From: Knoellia koreensis
Lineage (GTDB): Bacteria > Actinomycetota > Actinomycetes > Actinomycetales > Dermatophilaceae
Direction: 5' to 3'
DNA length: 64,000 nucleotides
NCBI RefSeq assembly: GCF_013041615.1
Contig: NZ_JABEPQ010000001.1
Span: forward strand, 1,232,976-1,296,975
The notes under the pieces were generated by a model, which saw only the letters and a list, made by a program, of their open reading frames with translations, was not told where the DNA came from and did no database searches. A program made the position numbers and the translations under genes. This document shows, piece after piece, positions 16,859-26,487 of the stretch. Position 1 is the stretch's first letter. Each line of letters begins with the position of its first letter.

Positions 16859-18342
16859 TCACCAGGGGTGCGGCGCGTAGTCCTTGAGGAAGACGCCGAA
16901 CAGGTCCTGCCCGGCCTCGCCCTGCACGATCGGGTCGTAGACGCGGGCGGCACCGTCGACGAGGTCGAGCGGTGCGTGCCAGCCCTCGGCGGCGATGCGC
17001 AGCTTCTCGTGGTGGGGGCGCTCGTCGGTGATCCAGCCGGTGTCGACCGCGGTCATGAGGATCTGGTCGGTCTCGAACATCTCCCCCGCACTGGTGCGGG
17101 TCAGCATGTTGAGCGCGGCCTTGGCCATGTTGGTGTGCGGGTGGCCGGCGCCCTTGTAGCGGCGCGAGAACTGGCCTTCCATGGCCGAGACGTTGACGAC
17201 GTAGGCCCGCCGCGCGCCCGCAGCCACGGCCGCGCGCATGGCCGGGCGCAGCCGCGACACGAGGATGAACGGGGCGGTCGCGTTGCACAGCTGCACCTCG
17301 AGCAGCTCGAGCGGGTCGACCTCGTCGACGACCTGGGTCCAGCTGTTGTTGGTCTGGGTGTCGGGCAGCAAGCCGCCGGCGTCGACGGCCGTGCCGGCCA
17401 GGTGGGCGTCGAGGCTCGCGTGCCCCGCGGTCAGGGCCATCTCGGTCATCTGTGCGGCGGTGCGGGCGGCGAGCGCCTCGGCGGCGTGCTCCTGAGACTC
17501 GCCCTCGTGGTGGGCGACGCGGTGCGCACCGAGGGTGCGGACGAGGTTGGCGGGGGGTGGGAGTAGGCGCCGGGTGAGCGGCGGACCGTCTGCGCCGCGT
17601 TGTTGATGAGGATGTCGAGCGGGCCGTCGGAGGCGACCTCGTCGGCGAGCGCGACGACCTGGGTGGGGTCGCGCAGGTCGATGCCGACGATCTTGAGCCG
17701 GTCGATCCAGAGGGCCGAATCCTCTTGTGCCGCAAAGCGTCTCGCCGCGTCCTTGGGGAACCGCGTCGTGATCGTGAGGTGGGCCCCGTCACGCAGCAGC
17801 ATGAGCGCGATGTACATGCCGATCTTCGCGCGTCCCCCGGTGAGCAGGGCCCGCTTGCCCGTGAGGTCGGCGCGCTGGACGCGTTTGCGGTGGCTGGTGG
17901 CCGCGCAGTCGGGGCACAGCCAGTGGTAGAACGCGTCGACGGTCGTGTAGTCGGTCTTGCAGATGTAGCAGCCACGCGGGTTGATCAGCTCACCGACAGT
18001 GGTGCCGACCGGTGGCACCGTGAGCAGGATGCCCTTGGTCTCGTCGTCGATCCGCAGCGGCGAGCCGGTGGCGGTCTGCGCGAGCAGGGCCTCGTCGTGC
18101 CGGATCTGGGGCTGCTTGGCCTCGCGGCGGCGGCTCTTGCGGATCTGCTTGTACATCCGGCCGGTCGCACGCTTGACGACCTGGATCGCGGCGTCGTCGG
18201 CGGCGAGCTCGGGCAGCTGGGCGAGGACCCGCAGGGTGGTGGCGAGGTCGTCGGGGTCGAGGCCGGTCGGCAGCTCACCGGCCAGGGCCTGCTCGCGGGC
18301 GGGGTCGAGCGCCTCCGGGTTGGACGAGGCGGCGTCGGTCAC
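16859..18342 (-). pseudogene. SDR family oxidoreductase, frameshifted in a C-run
   Basis: Two reading frames together make one SDR protein of about 494 residues. The upstream part (from GTG 18342) has a zinc-binding pair CYICK and CPDC, the nucleotide motif TGGRAKIG and ILINNAAQTVRRSPGAY. The downstream part continues in another frame with VVNVSAMEGQFSRRYKG and HTNMAKAALNM. The break falls in six consecutive G on the plus strand (17552-17557); one more base there restores the full frame. Thr replaces the usual catalytic Tyr of the YxxxK motif. The loss may be real or a sequencing error. It overlaps the Rrf2 stop as GTGA. Confidence 0.8.
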
Positions 18343-18812
18343 CGGCTGGTCCAGGCATCGGGGTCCTCGGCGAGCGCGCGCACGTGCGGCGGCAGGTCAC
18401 CGGAGAGCGCGTCGGCGAGGCTGGTCTCGTCGAGGACGGTGCGCAGGCTGGCGCGGACCGCGACCCAGATGGTGGGCAGGTTCTGGGCGACGCCGTCGTA
18501 TGCCGTCTCGTGCGGCCGCAGTCCCCTCACCTCCGCGAGCGGGCCGTCGACCGCGCGGAAGACGTCACCGAGGGAGATGTCGCGCGGCTCCCTGGTGAGG
18601 GTGTAGCCGCCACGGGCCCCGCGGGTGCTGCGGACCAGCCCGGCGGTGCGCAGGTCGGCGACGATCGCCTCGAGGAACTTGCGCGGCAGGGTCTGCCGGA
18701 AGGCCAGGGTCTCGACACTGACCGGGCCGGCCGCCGTGGTGGCGGCCTCGGCGAGGATGAGCATGGCGCGAACCGCGTACTCCGTGCGCGCCGAGATGTC
18801 CACGTCGGACAT
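18339..18812 (-). CDS. Rrf2 family transcriptional regulator
   Basis: A 157-residue winged-helix protein of the Rrf2 family: ISARTEYAVRAML, FLEAIVADLRTAGLVRSTRG and GGYTL. It contains no cysteine, so it cannot hold the Fe-S cluster of IscR or NsrR and is more like CymR-type regulators of sulfur metabolism. It lies directly downstream of the sulfate transporter genes (64-base gap) and overlaps the SDR gene, so a role in sulfate uptake control is a reasonable inference. Confidence 0.88.
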   Translation of the reverse strand: MSDVDISARTEYAVRAMLILAEAATTAAGPVSVETLAFRQTLPRKFLEAIVADLRTAGLVRSTRGARGGYTLTREPRDISLGDVFRAVDGPLAEVRGLRPHETAYDGVAQNLPTIWVAVRASLRTVLDETSLADALSGDLPPHVRALAEDPDAWTSR

Positions 18813-18876
18813 TGTGGCGCATGGCCGGGGCCACCCCGGCCATGGCTACCCAGCCAGCCGGGCCACGGCCGTCGCG

Positions 18877-19887
18877 TCAGATGGCCAGTGCCGGGTCGAC
18901 CTCGAGGACGTCCTGGGTCTGCCGGGCCCTGGCGTGGACCTCGTCGCCGGGGCGCAGGGCAAGGGCATCTGCCTCGGCGCGCGTCAGCTGCGCCGCAAAC
19001 CGCTCGCCGGTGTGGGCACGCAGCTCCACGCGCACCTCGAAGCCCAGCCGGACCACGCGCTCGACGACCGCGTCGATCACGCCGGGTGACCCCGGCACGG
19101 ATCGGTCGGCGGCGACCGCGGCCGCCCGGTCCCGGCTCAGCTCGATGTCGTGCGGGCGGACCAGCAGACCACCGAGCCGGGCGACCGACCCGAGGAAGGA
19201 CATGACGAAATCGTTGGCCGGCCGGTCGTAGAGGTCGACGGGGTTGCCCACCTGCTCGATGCCGCCCTTGTTGAGCACCGCGATGCGGTCCGCCACGTCG
19301 AGGGCCTCCTCCTGGTCGTGGGTGACGAGGACCGTGGTCACGTGGACCTCGTCGTGCAGCCTGCGCAGCCAGCGCCGCAGGTCGGCGCGCACCTTGGCGT
19401 CCAGTGCGCCGAACGGCTCGTCGAGCAGCAGCACCTCGGGGTCGACGGCGAGCGCGCGAGCCAACGCCATCCGCTGGCGCTGGCCACCGGAGAGCTGGCT
19501 CGGGTAGCGGTGCTGGAAACCCTCGAGCCCGACGATCTCGAGCAGCTCGTCAACCTTGGCCCTGACCTGGGCTTTGGGCTTCCTGCGGATGGTGAGGCCG
19601 AACGCCACGTTGTCGCGGACGGTCATGTGCTTGAACGCCGCGTAGTGCTGGAAGACGAAGCCGATGCCGCGCTTCTGCGGTGGCAGGCCGGTGACATCGA
19701 CTCCGGCGATCGCCACCCTTCCGGAGTCGAGGGTCTCCAGCCCCGCGATCGCCCGCAGCAGCGTGGACTTGCCCGAACCGCTGGGGCCGAGCAGCGCGGT
19801 GAGCGACCCGGGCGGGATCTCCAGCGAGACGTCGTCGAGTGCCGTGAAGTCGCCGTAGGACTTCCTGGCTCCGGACACGGTGATCAT
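18877..19887 (-). CDS. cysA: Sulfate/thiosulfate ABC transporter ATP-binding protein
   Basis: A 336-residue ABC ATPase with Walker [10 protein letters not shown], signature [10 protein letters not shown], Walker [12 protein letters not shown] and the H-loop [10 protein letters not shown], then a C-terminal TOBE-like regulatory domain. It energises sulfate import with CysT and CysW. The ATG at 19887 overlaps the cysW stop as ATGA. The long open frame further upstream is shadow sequence. It is the last gene of the transporter operon. Confidence 0.94.
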   Translation of the reverse strand: MITVSGARKSYGDFTALDDVSLEIPPGSLTALLGPSGSGKSTLLRAIAGLETLDSGRVAIAGVDVTGLPPQKRGIGFVFQHYAAFKHMTVRDNVAFGLTIRRKPKAQVRAKVDELLEIVGLEGFQHRYPSQLSGGQRQRMALARALAVDPEVLLLDEPFGALDAKVRADLRRWLRRLHDEVHVTTVLVTHDQEEALDVADRIAVLNKGGIEQVGNPVDLYDRPANDFVMSFLGSVARLGGLLVRPHDIELSRDRAAAVAADRSVPGSPGVIDAVVERVVRLGFEVRVELRAHTGERFAAQLTRAEADALALRPGDEVHARARQTQDVLEVDPALAI

Positions 19888-20690
19888 CGGGTGCTCCTCT
19901 TTCGGTCCAGCACGGTCATGAGCAGCAGCGTGACCACGGCGAGCCCCATGAGGAGGGTGGCCGCGGCATACGCGCCGTAGGTGTTGTGGTCGTCGAGGTA
20001 GCGCGAGTGGACCAGCAGAGTCAGCGTCTGGCTCACGCCCGGGAATCCGGAGCTGACCATGATCACCGCACCGAACTCCCCCAGCGCGCGGGCCACCGTC
20101 AGCACCACACCGTAGGTGAGGCCCCAGCGGATCGCGGGGAGCGTGATCCGCCAGAACGTCTGCCACGAGCTCGCGCCGAGCGTTGCCGCTGCCTGCTCCT
20201 GCTCGGTGCCGATCTCGTGCAGGACCGGCTCGACCTCGCGCACGACGAACGGCAGCGTGACGAAGAGGGTGGCAATGACCATGCCCGGCAGGCCGAAGAT
20301 GACCTTGAAGCCCGACCGCTCGACGAACCCGAACCAGCCGCCGACGCCCCACAGCATGATGAGCGCGACACCGACGACGATGGGCGAGACCGCGAACGGC
20401 AGGTCGACGACCGCCTGAAGGACGCCCCGTCCGCGGAACCGTCCGCGGACCAGTGCCAACGCAGTCCCCACGCCGAAGACCACGTTGAGTGGCACCACGA
20501 TCGCGACGATCAGCAGGGACAGGTTCAGCGCGGAGATGGCGGCCGGGGTCCGCACCGAGTCGAGGAACGCGCCGACACCCGGTTCGAACGTGCGCCAGAG
20601 GATGAGCACTACCGGGACCAGCAGGAGGACCACGAGGTAGCCGAGCGCCACGACGCGAAGCGTGAGCCGGGTTGGGGTGGACACCTTCAC
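19884..20690 (-). CDS. cysW: Sulfate ABC transporter permease CysW
   Basis: A 268-residue permease with six predicted membrane segments and the binding-protein-dependent transport motif in the cytoplasmic loop ([28 protein letters not shown]). The [10 protein letters not shown] sequence is typical of CysW. It overlaps cysT upstream and cysA downstream by four bases each, so the three transporter genes form one coupled unit. Confidence 0.93.
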   Translation of the reverse strand: MKVSTPTRLTLRVVALGYLVVLLLVPVVLILWRTFEPGVGAFLDSVRTPAAISALNLSLLIVAIVVPLNVVFGVGTALALVRGRFRGRGVLQAVVDLPFAVSPIVVGVALIMLWGVGGWFGFVERSGFKVIFGLPGMVIATLFVTLPFVVREVEPVLHEIGTEQEQAAATLGASSWQTFWRITLPAIRWGLTYGVVLTVARALGEFGAVIMVSSGFPGVSQTLTLLVHSRYLDDHNTYGAYAAATLLMGLAVVTLLLMTVLDRKRSTR

Positions 20691-21643
20691 GACGACACCT
20701 CCCGCGCCCGTCCACGGCCGGCCGCCCAGCGCAGGACGAAGAGGGTGGCGAACGCGATGAGCAGCAGCACGACCGAGACGGCCGCGGCGTTGACCGGCTG
20801 GTCGGTCTCGACCTGCTGCTGGATGTACTGAGAGGCGACCTGGGTCTTCTTCGGGATGTTGCCGCCGATGAGGACCACCGACCCGTACTCGCCGATGGCC
20901 CGGGCGAACGCCAGCCCGGCCCCGCCGAGGATCGCCGGGGCCAGCGTGGGAAGCACGACCCGGCGGAAGGTCGTCCGGTTGGAGGCCCCCAGCGACGCCG
21001 CGGCCTCCTCGACGTCACGGTCCAGCTCGAGCAGCACTGGTTGGACCGAGCGGACGACGAACGGCAGGGTCACGAACGCCAGTGCGACGAGCAGGCCCGG
21101 TTGGGTGGCGTTGAGGTGGATGCCGACCGGGCTGCTCGGGCCGTAGAGCGAGAGCAGGACGATGCTGGCGACGATGGTCGGCAGGGCGAACGGAAGGTCG
21201 ATGAGCGCGTTGACGACACGCTTGCCCGGGAACTCGTCGCGGACGAGGACCCAGGCGATGAGGGTTCCCATCACTGCGTTGAGCACCGCGACGACAGCCG
21301 ACACCCAGACGGTGACCCACAACGCCGCGCGGGCTCCGGGCTCGCTCACCGCGGCCACGAACCCCCCGGCCCCGCCCTCGAGCGAGGTCGCCGCGAGCGC
21401 GGCGAGCGGCAGCAGCACGATGACGCTCAGCCACAGGCCAACGACGCCCACACCGAGCGGGCGCGCAGTCCAGCGTCGAGTCCGCACAGCGCTGGGGGCC
21501 TCCGCGTCGGTCGGGGCCACTGGCTCCAGGCCGGCCACGACCGCGCTGTGTGCCACCGGCCGGTCGGGCACAGCCTCGGGCACGGCATCGGGCAGCGAGG
21601 CGGAGCGCTCCGCCTCGCTGCCCCTGGTGTGGGTCAGTGCCAT
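20687..21643 (-). CDS. cysT: Sulfate ABC transporter permease CysT (CysU)
   Basis: A 318-residue permease with six predicted membrane segments and the EAA loop ([17 protein letters not shown]) plus [11 protein letters not shown], which fits CysT. The first 60 residues form a polar Ala/Pro/Ser-rich extension absent from short homologues. A perfect 34-base palindrome lies inside this extension. The ATG at 21643 comes two bases after the stop of the binding-protein gene. Confidence 0.93.
   Translation of the reverse strand: MALTHTRGSEAERSASLPDAVPEAVPDRPVAHSAVVAGLEPVAPTDAEAPSAVRTRRWTARPLGVGVVGLWLSVIVLLPLAALAATSLEGGAGGFVAAVSEPGARAALWVTVWVSAVVAVLNAVMGTLIAWVLVRDEFPGKRVVNALIDLPFALPTIVASIVLLSLYGPSSPVGIHLNATQPGLLVALAFVTLPFVVRSVQPVLLELDRDVEEAAASLGASNRTTFRRVVLPTLAPAILGGAGLAFARAIGEYGSVVLIGGNIPKKTQVASQYIQQQVETDQPVNAAAVSVVLLLIAFATLFVLRWAAGRGRAREVSS
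21590..21623. repeat. Perfect 34-base palindrome within the start of cysT
   Basis: Arms of 17 bases (21590-21606 and 21607-21623) are exactly complementary with no spacer. On the mRNA it begins about 20 bases after the cysT start codon. It encodes the poorly conserved [13 protein letters not shown] stretch. It could stall transcription or translation and lower permease levels relative to the binding protein. Confidence 0.6.
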
Positions 21644-21645
21644 GC

Positions 21646-22674
21646 CTACTTCGTGGCCTTGTCGTAGATGACGGCGATCGCGCCGGTCTCCTTCTTGAAC
21701 AGGTCACCGTCGACGGTCTTCCAGCCACCGAGGTCGTCGATGGTCCACAGCTTCTCGGGTGTCGGGAAGTCCTTCGCGTACTTCGCCGCGACCGTCGGAT
21801 CGACGGGCCGGAACCCTGCCTGTGCCCACAGGTCCTGGGCCTCCGGCGTGAACAGGTAGTCGTTGAAGGCCTTGGCCGCCGCGGCGTTCTTGCTGGTCTT
21901 GATGACTGCCGTGGGGTTCTCGATCTTGAAGGTCTGCGCCGGGGTCACGTGCTCGACGGCGTCACCGCTGCGCTCGGCGAACAGCGCCTCGTTCTCATAG
22001 CTGAGCAGCACGTCGCCGGTGCCCTGGAGGAATGTCTCGGTCGCCTCGCGGCCCGACTTCGGCTGCACCTTGACGTGGTCGCTGACGAGCTTGTCGATGA
22101 AGGCGAGCCCGGCGGCGCGGTCCTTTCCGCCCTGGCTCTTCGCGGCATACGGCGCCAGCAGGTTCCACTTGGCCGAGCCCGAGCTGAACGGGTTGGGGGT
22201 GACGACCTCGACTCCTGGCTTGAGTAGGTCGTCCCAGTCCTTGATGCCCTTGGGGTTGCCCTTGCGCACCACGATGGTCACGACCGAGCCGAACGGAATT
22301 CCCTTGTGCTCACCGGCATTCCAGCTGGTGTCGACCAGGCCTGCGTCGACGAGGCGGGTGATGTCCGGCTCCACCGAGAAGTTGACGAAGTCGGCGCTCG
22401 CGCCCGCCGCGACCTTGCGCGACTGGTCGCCCGAGGGGCCGTAGGACTGCTGGAACTGCACGCCCTTGCCGGCATCGGTCTTCTCGAAGGCGGGGATGAC
22501 CTTGTCGAAGCCGACCTTCGGGACGGCGTACGCGTAGAGGTTGAGGGTGACCGCCGCCTTGCCGGCGTCGCCGGCGGCGTCGGTGGAGTCGCTGGCCCCA
22601 CCACCGGCACAGGCGCCCAGGGCCAACGCTGCGACGGCGAGGGTGGCGGTGAGGGCGAGGCGGGGGCTGGGCAT
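21646..22674 (-). CDS. Sulfate-binding lipoprotein (Sbp/CysP family)
   Basis: A 342-residue extracytoplasmic solute-binding protein. The N-terminus is a lipoprotein signal with lipobox LGAC (Cys22). Family motifs include LNLYAYAVPK, FSVEPDITRLVDAG, NPFSSGSAKWNLLA and FRPVDP, typical of Sbp-type sulfate binders. The start ATG 22674 is preceded by AGGAGC at five bases; an open frame further upstream lacks a signal peptide at its start. It is the first gene of the sulfate operon. Confidence 0.92.
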   Translation of the reverse strand: MPSPRLALTATLAVAALALGACAGGGASDSTDAAGDAGKAAVTLNLYAYAVPKVGFDKVIPAFEKTDAGKGVQFQQSYGPSGDQSRKVAAGASADFVNFSVEPDITRLVDAGLVDTSWNAGEHKGIPFGSVVTIVVRKGNPKGIKDWDDLLKPGVEVVTPNPFSSGSAKWNLLAPYAAKSQGGKDRAAGLAFIDKLVSDHVKVQPKSGREATETFLQGTGDVLLSYENEALFAERSGDAVEHVTPAQTFKIENPTAVIKTSKNAAAAKAFNDYLFTPEAQDLWAQAGFRPVDPTVAAKYAKDFPTPEKLWTIDDLGGWKTVDGDLFKKETGAIAVIYDKATK

Positions 22675-22747
22675 GGGTGCTCCTGGTCTGCGATGGACGT
22701 GGGCGTCCGATCTCCTGTTGGACAAGTAGGAGTTTTGGATAGCATGG

Positions 22748-22766
22748 CGTTATCGGTCAAATAACG
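22748..22766. promoter_or_regulatory. Inverted repeat in the sulfate operon promoter region
   Basis: CGTTAT-N7-ATAACG is a perfect inverted repeat about 75 bases upstream of the sulfate-binding protein start. On the minus strand a TTGACC -35-like box falls inside it. It is an AT-rich patch in a GC-rich region and a candidate site for the Rrf2 regulator or another sulfur regulator. Confidence 0.45.
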
Positions 22767-22860
22767 TCGGATTATGTCTCAGGATGTGGTCGCGCTGGGA
22801 TCCCCGCTCGTGTGCCGCGCGCCTGCGCCCGCCGCCCGCGGCCGCCGAAGCCGTCCGGGC

Positions 22861-23949
22861 TCAGATCGTGATGCCGCGCAACACGATTCGCGACGGATGG
22901 CCCAGGGCACCGATCTCCTCGCGCGGGTCCGTGTCGTAGACGACGAGGTCCGCCTCCGCGCCCTCCTCGAGCCCCGGGCGGCCGAGCCACGCACGCGCAC
23001 CCCAGGCCGCGGCATACAACGCCTCGCTCGGGGTGAGTCCCGCCTTGGTGAGCTCGACGGCTTCCTCGGCGACGAGTCCGTGCGGCAGCGAGCCGCCCGC
23101 GTCGGTGCCGAGATAGATGGGTATGCCGGCCTCGCGCGCCGCGCGGATCGTGTCGAGTCGGCGGTCGTAGAGGTCGATCATGTGGCGGTGGTAGCGGGGG
23201 AACTTCTCGCGCGCGGGCTCGGCGATCTGGGGGAAGGTCGCGATGTTGACCAGGGTCGGGACGATGGCGATGCCCTGCTCGGCGAACTGGCGGATCGTCT
23301 CGTCCTCGAGACCGGTCGCGTGCTCGATGCAGTCGGTGCCCGCGGCGGCGAAGTCGTAGAGCGACGCCTCGCCGAAGCAGTGCGCGGTCACCCGGGCGCC
23401 CTCCTCGTGGGCGGCGGCGATCGCATCGGTGAGGACGTCGACCGGCCAACACGGCGTGAGGTCGCCTTCCCCCCGGTCGATCCAGTCCCCCACCAGCTTG
23501 ACCCAGCCGTCCCCGGCGCGGGCCTCGATGCGCACGCGCTCGACGAGCTGCTCGGGCTCGACCTCCCACGCGTAGTTGCGGATGTAGCGGCGGGTGCGCG
23601 CGATGTGGCGGCCGGCGCGGATGACCTTGGGCAGGTCGTCGCGCTCGTCGATCCACCGCGTGTCGGCGGGCGACCCGGCGTCGCGGATGAGCAGGGTGCC
23701 GGCGTCACGGTCGGCCAGCGCCTGCTGCTCCGACGTCGCGTCGTCCACGGCACCGTGGGCGTCGAGCCCCACGTGGCAGTGGGCGTCGACGAGCCCAGGG
23801 AGCACGAAGCCGCGGACAGTCTCGATGTCGAGCCCGTCGGCCGTCGGGCGTTCGAACGTGAGCCGTCCCTCCACGACCCACGCCTCGGGTCGCACGTCCT
23901 CGGGTCCGACGAGGACCTCCCCGACCAGGTGCAGCACCGGTGCCGTCAT
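22861..23949 (-). CDS. Amidohydrolase family protein
   Basis: A 362-residue metal-dependent hydrolase of the amidohydrolase superfamily. The metal ligands are visible: DAHCHVGLD (HxH), TAHCFG, EHATGLED and the terminal Asp in GTDAGG. This pattern fits imidazolonepropionase/prolidase-like members with cytoplasmic substrates; the substrate is unknown. I chose ATG 23949; an in-frame GTG six codons upstream lacks support. It stands alone between the sulfate operon and the alpha/beta hydrolase gene. Confidence 0.87.
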   Translation of the reverse strand: MTAPVLHLVGEVLVGPEDVRPEAWVVEGRLTFERPTADGLDIETVRGFVLPGLVDAHCHVGLDAHGAVDDATSEQQALADRDAGTLLIRDAGSPADTRWIDERDDLPKVIRAGRHIARTRRYIRNYAWEVEPEQLVERVRIEARAGDGWVKLVGDWIDRGEGDLTPCWPVDVLTDAIAAAHEEGARVTAHCFGEASLYDFAAAGTDCIEHATGLEDETIRQFAEQGIAIVPTLVNIATFPQIAEPAREKFPRYHRHMIDLYDRRLDTIRAAREAGIPIYLGTDAGGSLPHGLVAEEAVELTKAGLTPSEALYAAAWGARAWLGRPGLEEGAEADLVVYDTDPREEIGALGHPSRIVLRGITI

Positions 23950-23972
23950 GAATCCGACCCTACCCACGCACG

Positions 23973-24020
23973 AGTTGAGTGCCTGAGACCTCCCTATAGG
24001 TCGGTGTCAGGCACTCAACT
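23973..24020. repeat. Large inverted repeat overlapping the alpha/beta hydrolase stop codon
   Basis: Arms of 18 bases (23973-23990 and 24003-24020) pair with a single mismatch around a 12-base loop; outer CACGC and GCGTG could lengthen the stem. The stop codon of the hydrolase gene (24015-24017) is within the right arm. It can act as a terminator for the ffh-hydrolase transcript or may be a repeat element. Confidence 0.65.
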
Positions 24021-24821
24021 GAGCGTGGCGAACCGGCGCAGCGCCTCGATGACGACCTCGGGGGCGTCGGTGTGCACCCAGTGGGTCGCGCCCTTGACGG
24101 TGAGCAGCCGCACCCGCGGGAAGTAGGCGCGCATCGCCTCGGCGTCCTCGTCGCGGATGTACTCGGAGTCGCCGCCGGCGATCCACAGCGCGCGGCCCGG
24201 GAACGGCTCGACCTCGCCAGGCGTCAGTGGCCACCCGGCGATGGCCGAACCGGTGCCCTTGTCGGCATCGGCTGCCACGAGCGGCAGGTTGGCCTGCCAG
24301 CGCCACCCGTCGCCGTCACGGCGCAGGTTCTGCAGCAGGAAGGCCTTGACCCCCGGGTCGCTCTCCTCGAACCTCGCCTCCGCGTCGGCCCGGCTGGTCA
24401 GCTGGTCGAGCGGCAGCCTCTTCATCTCGCTGATGTAGCCCTCGAACCGCTCCAGCGAGCCGTAGGACTTCGGGGCGATGTCCACGACGGCCACCCGGTC
24501 GACGAGGTCGGGGTGCTCCAGCGCGAGCAGCATCGCCACCTTGCCGCCGAGGGAGTGGCCGACCACGGCCCACCTCGCGTCGGGGTCGACCGCGCGCAAC
24601 GTCGCGGCGACGGCCGCGGCATACGCCTCGAAGGAGAACTCCTGCGACCACGGCGAGCGCCCGTGGTCGGGCAGGTCGACGAGGGTCGCACGCACCTGGT
24701 CGCCGTTCGGGCCGGCGAGGGCCTTGGCGATCTGCTGCCAGTTGCGTCCCTGCCCGAAAAGCCCGTGGAGAAAGGCGATTCGCGGTCCCGCGGTGCCGAC
24801 GGAGATGGTGTGAAGGGTCAC
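24015..24821 (-). CDS. Alpha/beta fold hydrolase
   Basis: A 268-residue alpha/beta hydrolase with the oxyanion-hole region FLHGLFGQGRNW, the nucleophile elbow GHSLGGK and the catalytic His in GATHWVH. It resembles YbfF/esterase-type cytoplasmic hydrolases. Substrate unknown. The GTG start overlaps the ffh stop as GTGA, so it is translated from the ffh transcript. Its stop lies inside the large inverted repeat. Confidence 0.87.
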   Translation of the reverse strand: MTLHTISVGTAGPRIAFLHGLFGQGRNWQQIAKALAGPNGDQVRATLVDLPDHGRSPWSQEFSFEAYAAAVAATLRAVDPDARWAVVGHSLGGKVAMLLALEHPDLVDRVAVVDIAPKSYGSLERFEGYISEMKRLPLDQLTSRADAEARFEESDPGVKAFLLQNLRRDGDGWRWQANLPLVAADADKGTGSAIAGWPLTPGEVEPFPGRALWIAGGDSEYIRDEDAEAMRAYFPRVRLLTVKGATHWVHTDAPEVVIEALRRFATLS

Positions 24822-26440
24822 CGACCGAGGAACTTCTCGAAGCCGGCCGGCAGGTTGTTGGGGTCGAGATCGGTGGGTATGCCGCCGTTCCCGGCTCCCT
24901 GCCCACCGGCGCCGAACGCTGAGCCTCCGCCGGATCCCTTTGCGGCAGTGGCCCTTTCGGCTGCTGCGCGCTCCTCGGCGGCCCGCTTGGCGGGGTTGCC
25001 GGACTTGGACTTCTTGCGCTGCGGCTGCTGCTTGCCGCGCTTGCCCTTGCCGCCACCCATGCCGGGCATGCCCGGCATGCCGGGGATGCCGCCGCCACGG
25101 GCGAGCTGCTTCATCATCTTCTGCGCCTCGGTGAACCGCTCGAGCAGCGCGTTGACCTCGGACACCTGCACACCCGAACCCTTGGCGATGCGGGCGCGGC
25201 GAGATCCGTTGATCTGCTTGGAGTGGGTGCGCTCGAACGGCGTCATCGAGCGCACCATGGCCTCGATGCGGTCGAACTCTTTGGGGTCGAGGTTGTCGAG
25301 CTGGGCCTTCATCTGGCCCATGCCCGGCATCATCCCGAGCATCGACTTGAGGCCACCCATCTTCTTCAGCGCGGCCATCTGCGACAGGAAGTCGTCGAAG
25401 GTGAAGTCCTCCTCGGCGAGGAACTTGCGCTGCATCTCCTCGGCCTGGCTGCGGTCGAACGCCCGCTCGGCCTGCTCGATCAGGGTGAGCACGTCACCCA
25501 TGTCGAGGATCCGCGAGGCCATCCGGTCGGGGTGGAAGACCTCGAAGTCCTTCACGTTCTCGCCCGTGGAGGCGAACATGATCGGCCGCCCGGTGATGCT
25601 CGCGACCGACAGGGCCGCACCACCGCGGGCGTCACCGTCGAGCTTGGACAGCACGACGCCGGTGAAGTCGACGCCCTCCTGGAATGCCTGGGCGGTCTCC
25701 ACCGCGGCCTGGCCGATCATCGCGTCGATGACGAACAGGACCTCGTCGGGCTGGATCGCGGCGCGGATGTTGGCGGCCTGCTGCATGAGGTCGGCGTCGA
25801 CGGCGAGGCGGCCGGCGGTGTCGACGATGACGACGTCGTGCTGCTTCTGGCGGGCCTGCTCGATACCGGCCCGGCTCACGGCAATCGGGTCACCGAAGCT
25901 GCGCGTGCCCTCGCCGGTCGGCCCGACGGCGTCGTGGCCGCCGATGTTGCCGCGCTCGGGCGCGAAGACCGGGACACCCGCACGCTCACCGACGACCTCG
26001 AGCTGGGTGACGGCGTTGGGGCGCTGGAGGTCGGCGGCGACCAGTATCGGGGTGTGGCCCTGGTCCTTGAGCCAGTAGGCGAGCTTGCCGGCGAGCGTGG
26101 TCTTACCAGCACCCTGGAGGCCCGCGAGCATGATCACGGTCGGCGGGTTCTTGGCGTACTGGATCGTGCGGGTCTCGCCGCCGAGGATCGACACGAGCTC
26201 GTCGTTGACGATCTTGACGACCTGCTGGGCCGGGTTGAGCGCCTGCGACACCTCCGCACCGAGCGCCCGCTCGCGCACGCCCGCCGTGAACTGCTTGACG
26301 ACCGGTAGCGCGACGTCGGCGTCGAGCAGCGCAAGGCGGATGTCGCGGATCGTGCTGTTGACGTCGGACTCGGTCAGCCGCCCCTTGCCCCGGAGGTTCT
26401 TGAAGGTGGCTGTCAGGCGGTCGGAAAGACTGGTGAACAC
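24818..26440 (-). CDS. ffh: Signal recognition particle protein Ffh
   Basis: A 540-residue Ffh with N domain (FTSLSDRLTATFKNL), G domain (AGLQGAGKTT, DTAGRLAVD, KLDGDARGG) and the Met-rich M domain that binds SRP RNA and signal sequences (SMLGMMPGMGQMK, then repeated GMPGMPGM). A Gly-rich insert (GNIGGHDAVGPTGEG) sits in the G domain. The C-terminus is long and rich in Lys/Ala/Gly. It works with FtsY, encoded at 36686-37909. The start is GTG at 26440; the upstream open frame runs through palindromic intergenic DNA. Confidence 0.95.
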   Translation of the reverse strand: MFTSLSDRLTATFKNLRGKGRLTESDVNSTIRDIRLALLDADVALPVVKQFTAGVRERALGAEVSQALNPAQQVVKIVNDELVSILGGETRTIQYAKNPPTVIMLAGLQGAGKTTLAGKLAYWLKDQGHTPILVAADLQRPNAVTQLEVVGERAGVPVFAPERGNIGGHDAVGPTGEGTRSFGDPIAVSRAGIEQARQKQHDVVIVDTAGRLAVDADLMQQAANIRAAIQPDEVLFVIDAMIGQAAVETAQAFQEGVDFTGVVLSKLDGDARGGAALSVASITGRPIMFASTGENVKDFEVFHPDRMASRILDMGDVLTLIEQAERAFDRSQAEEMQRKFLAEEDFTFDDFLSQMAALKKMGGLKSMLGMMPGMGQMKAQLDNLDPKEFDRIEAMVRSMTPFERTHSKQINGSRRARIAKGSGVQVSEVNALLERFTEAQKMMKQLARGGGIPGMPGMPGMGGGKGKRGKQQPQRKKSKSGNPAKRAAEERAAAERATAAKGSGGGSAFGAGGQGAGNGGIPTDLDPNNLPAGFEKFLGR

Positions 26441-26487
26441 GCGCCCCAGCCTAAACGAGCCGCCGCACCCCCTCGCGCGCCCGCTTG

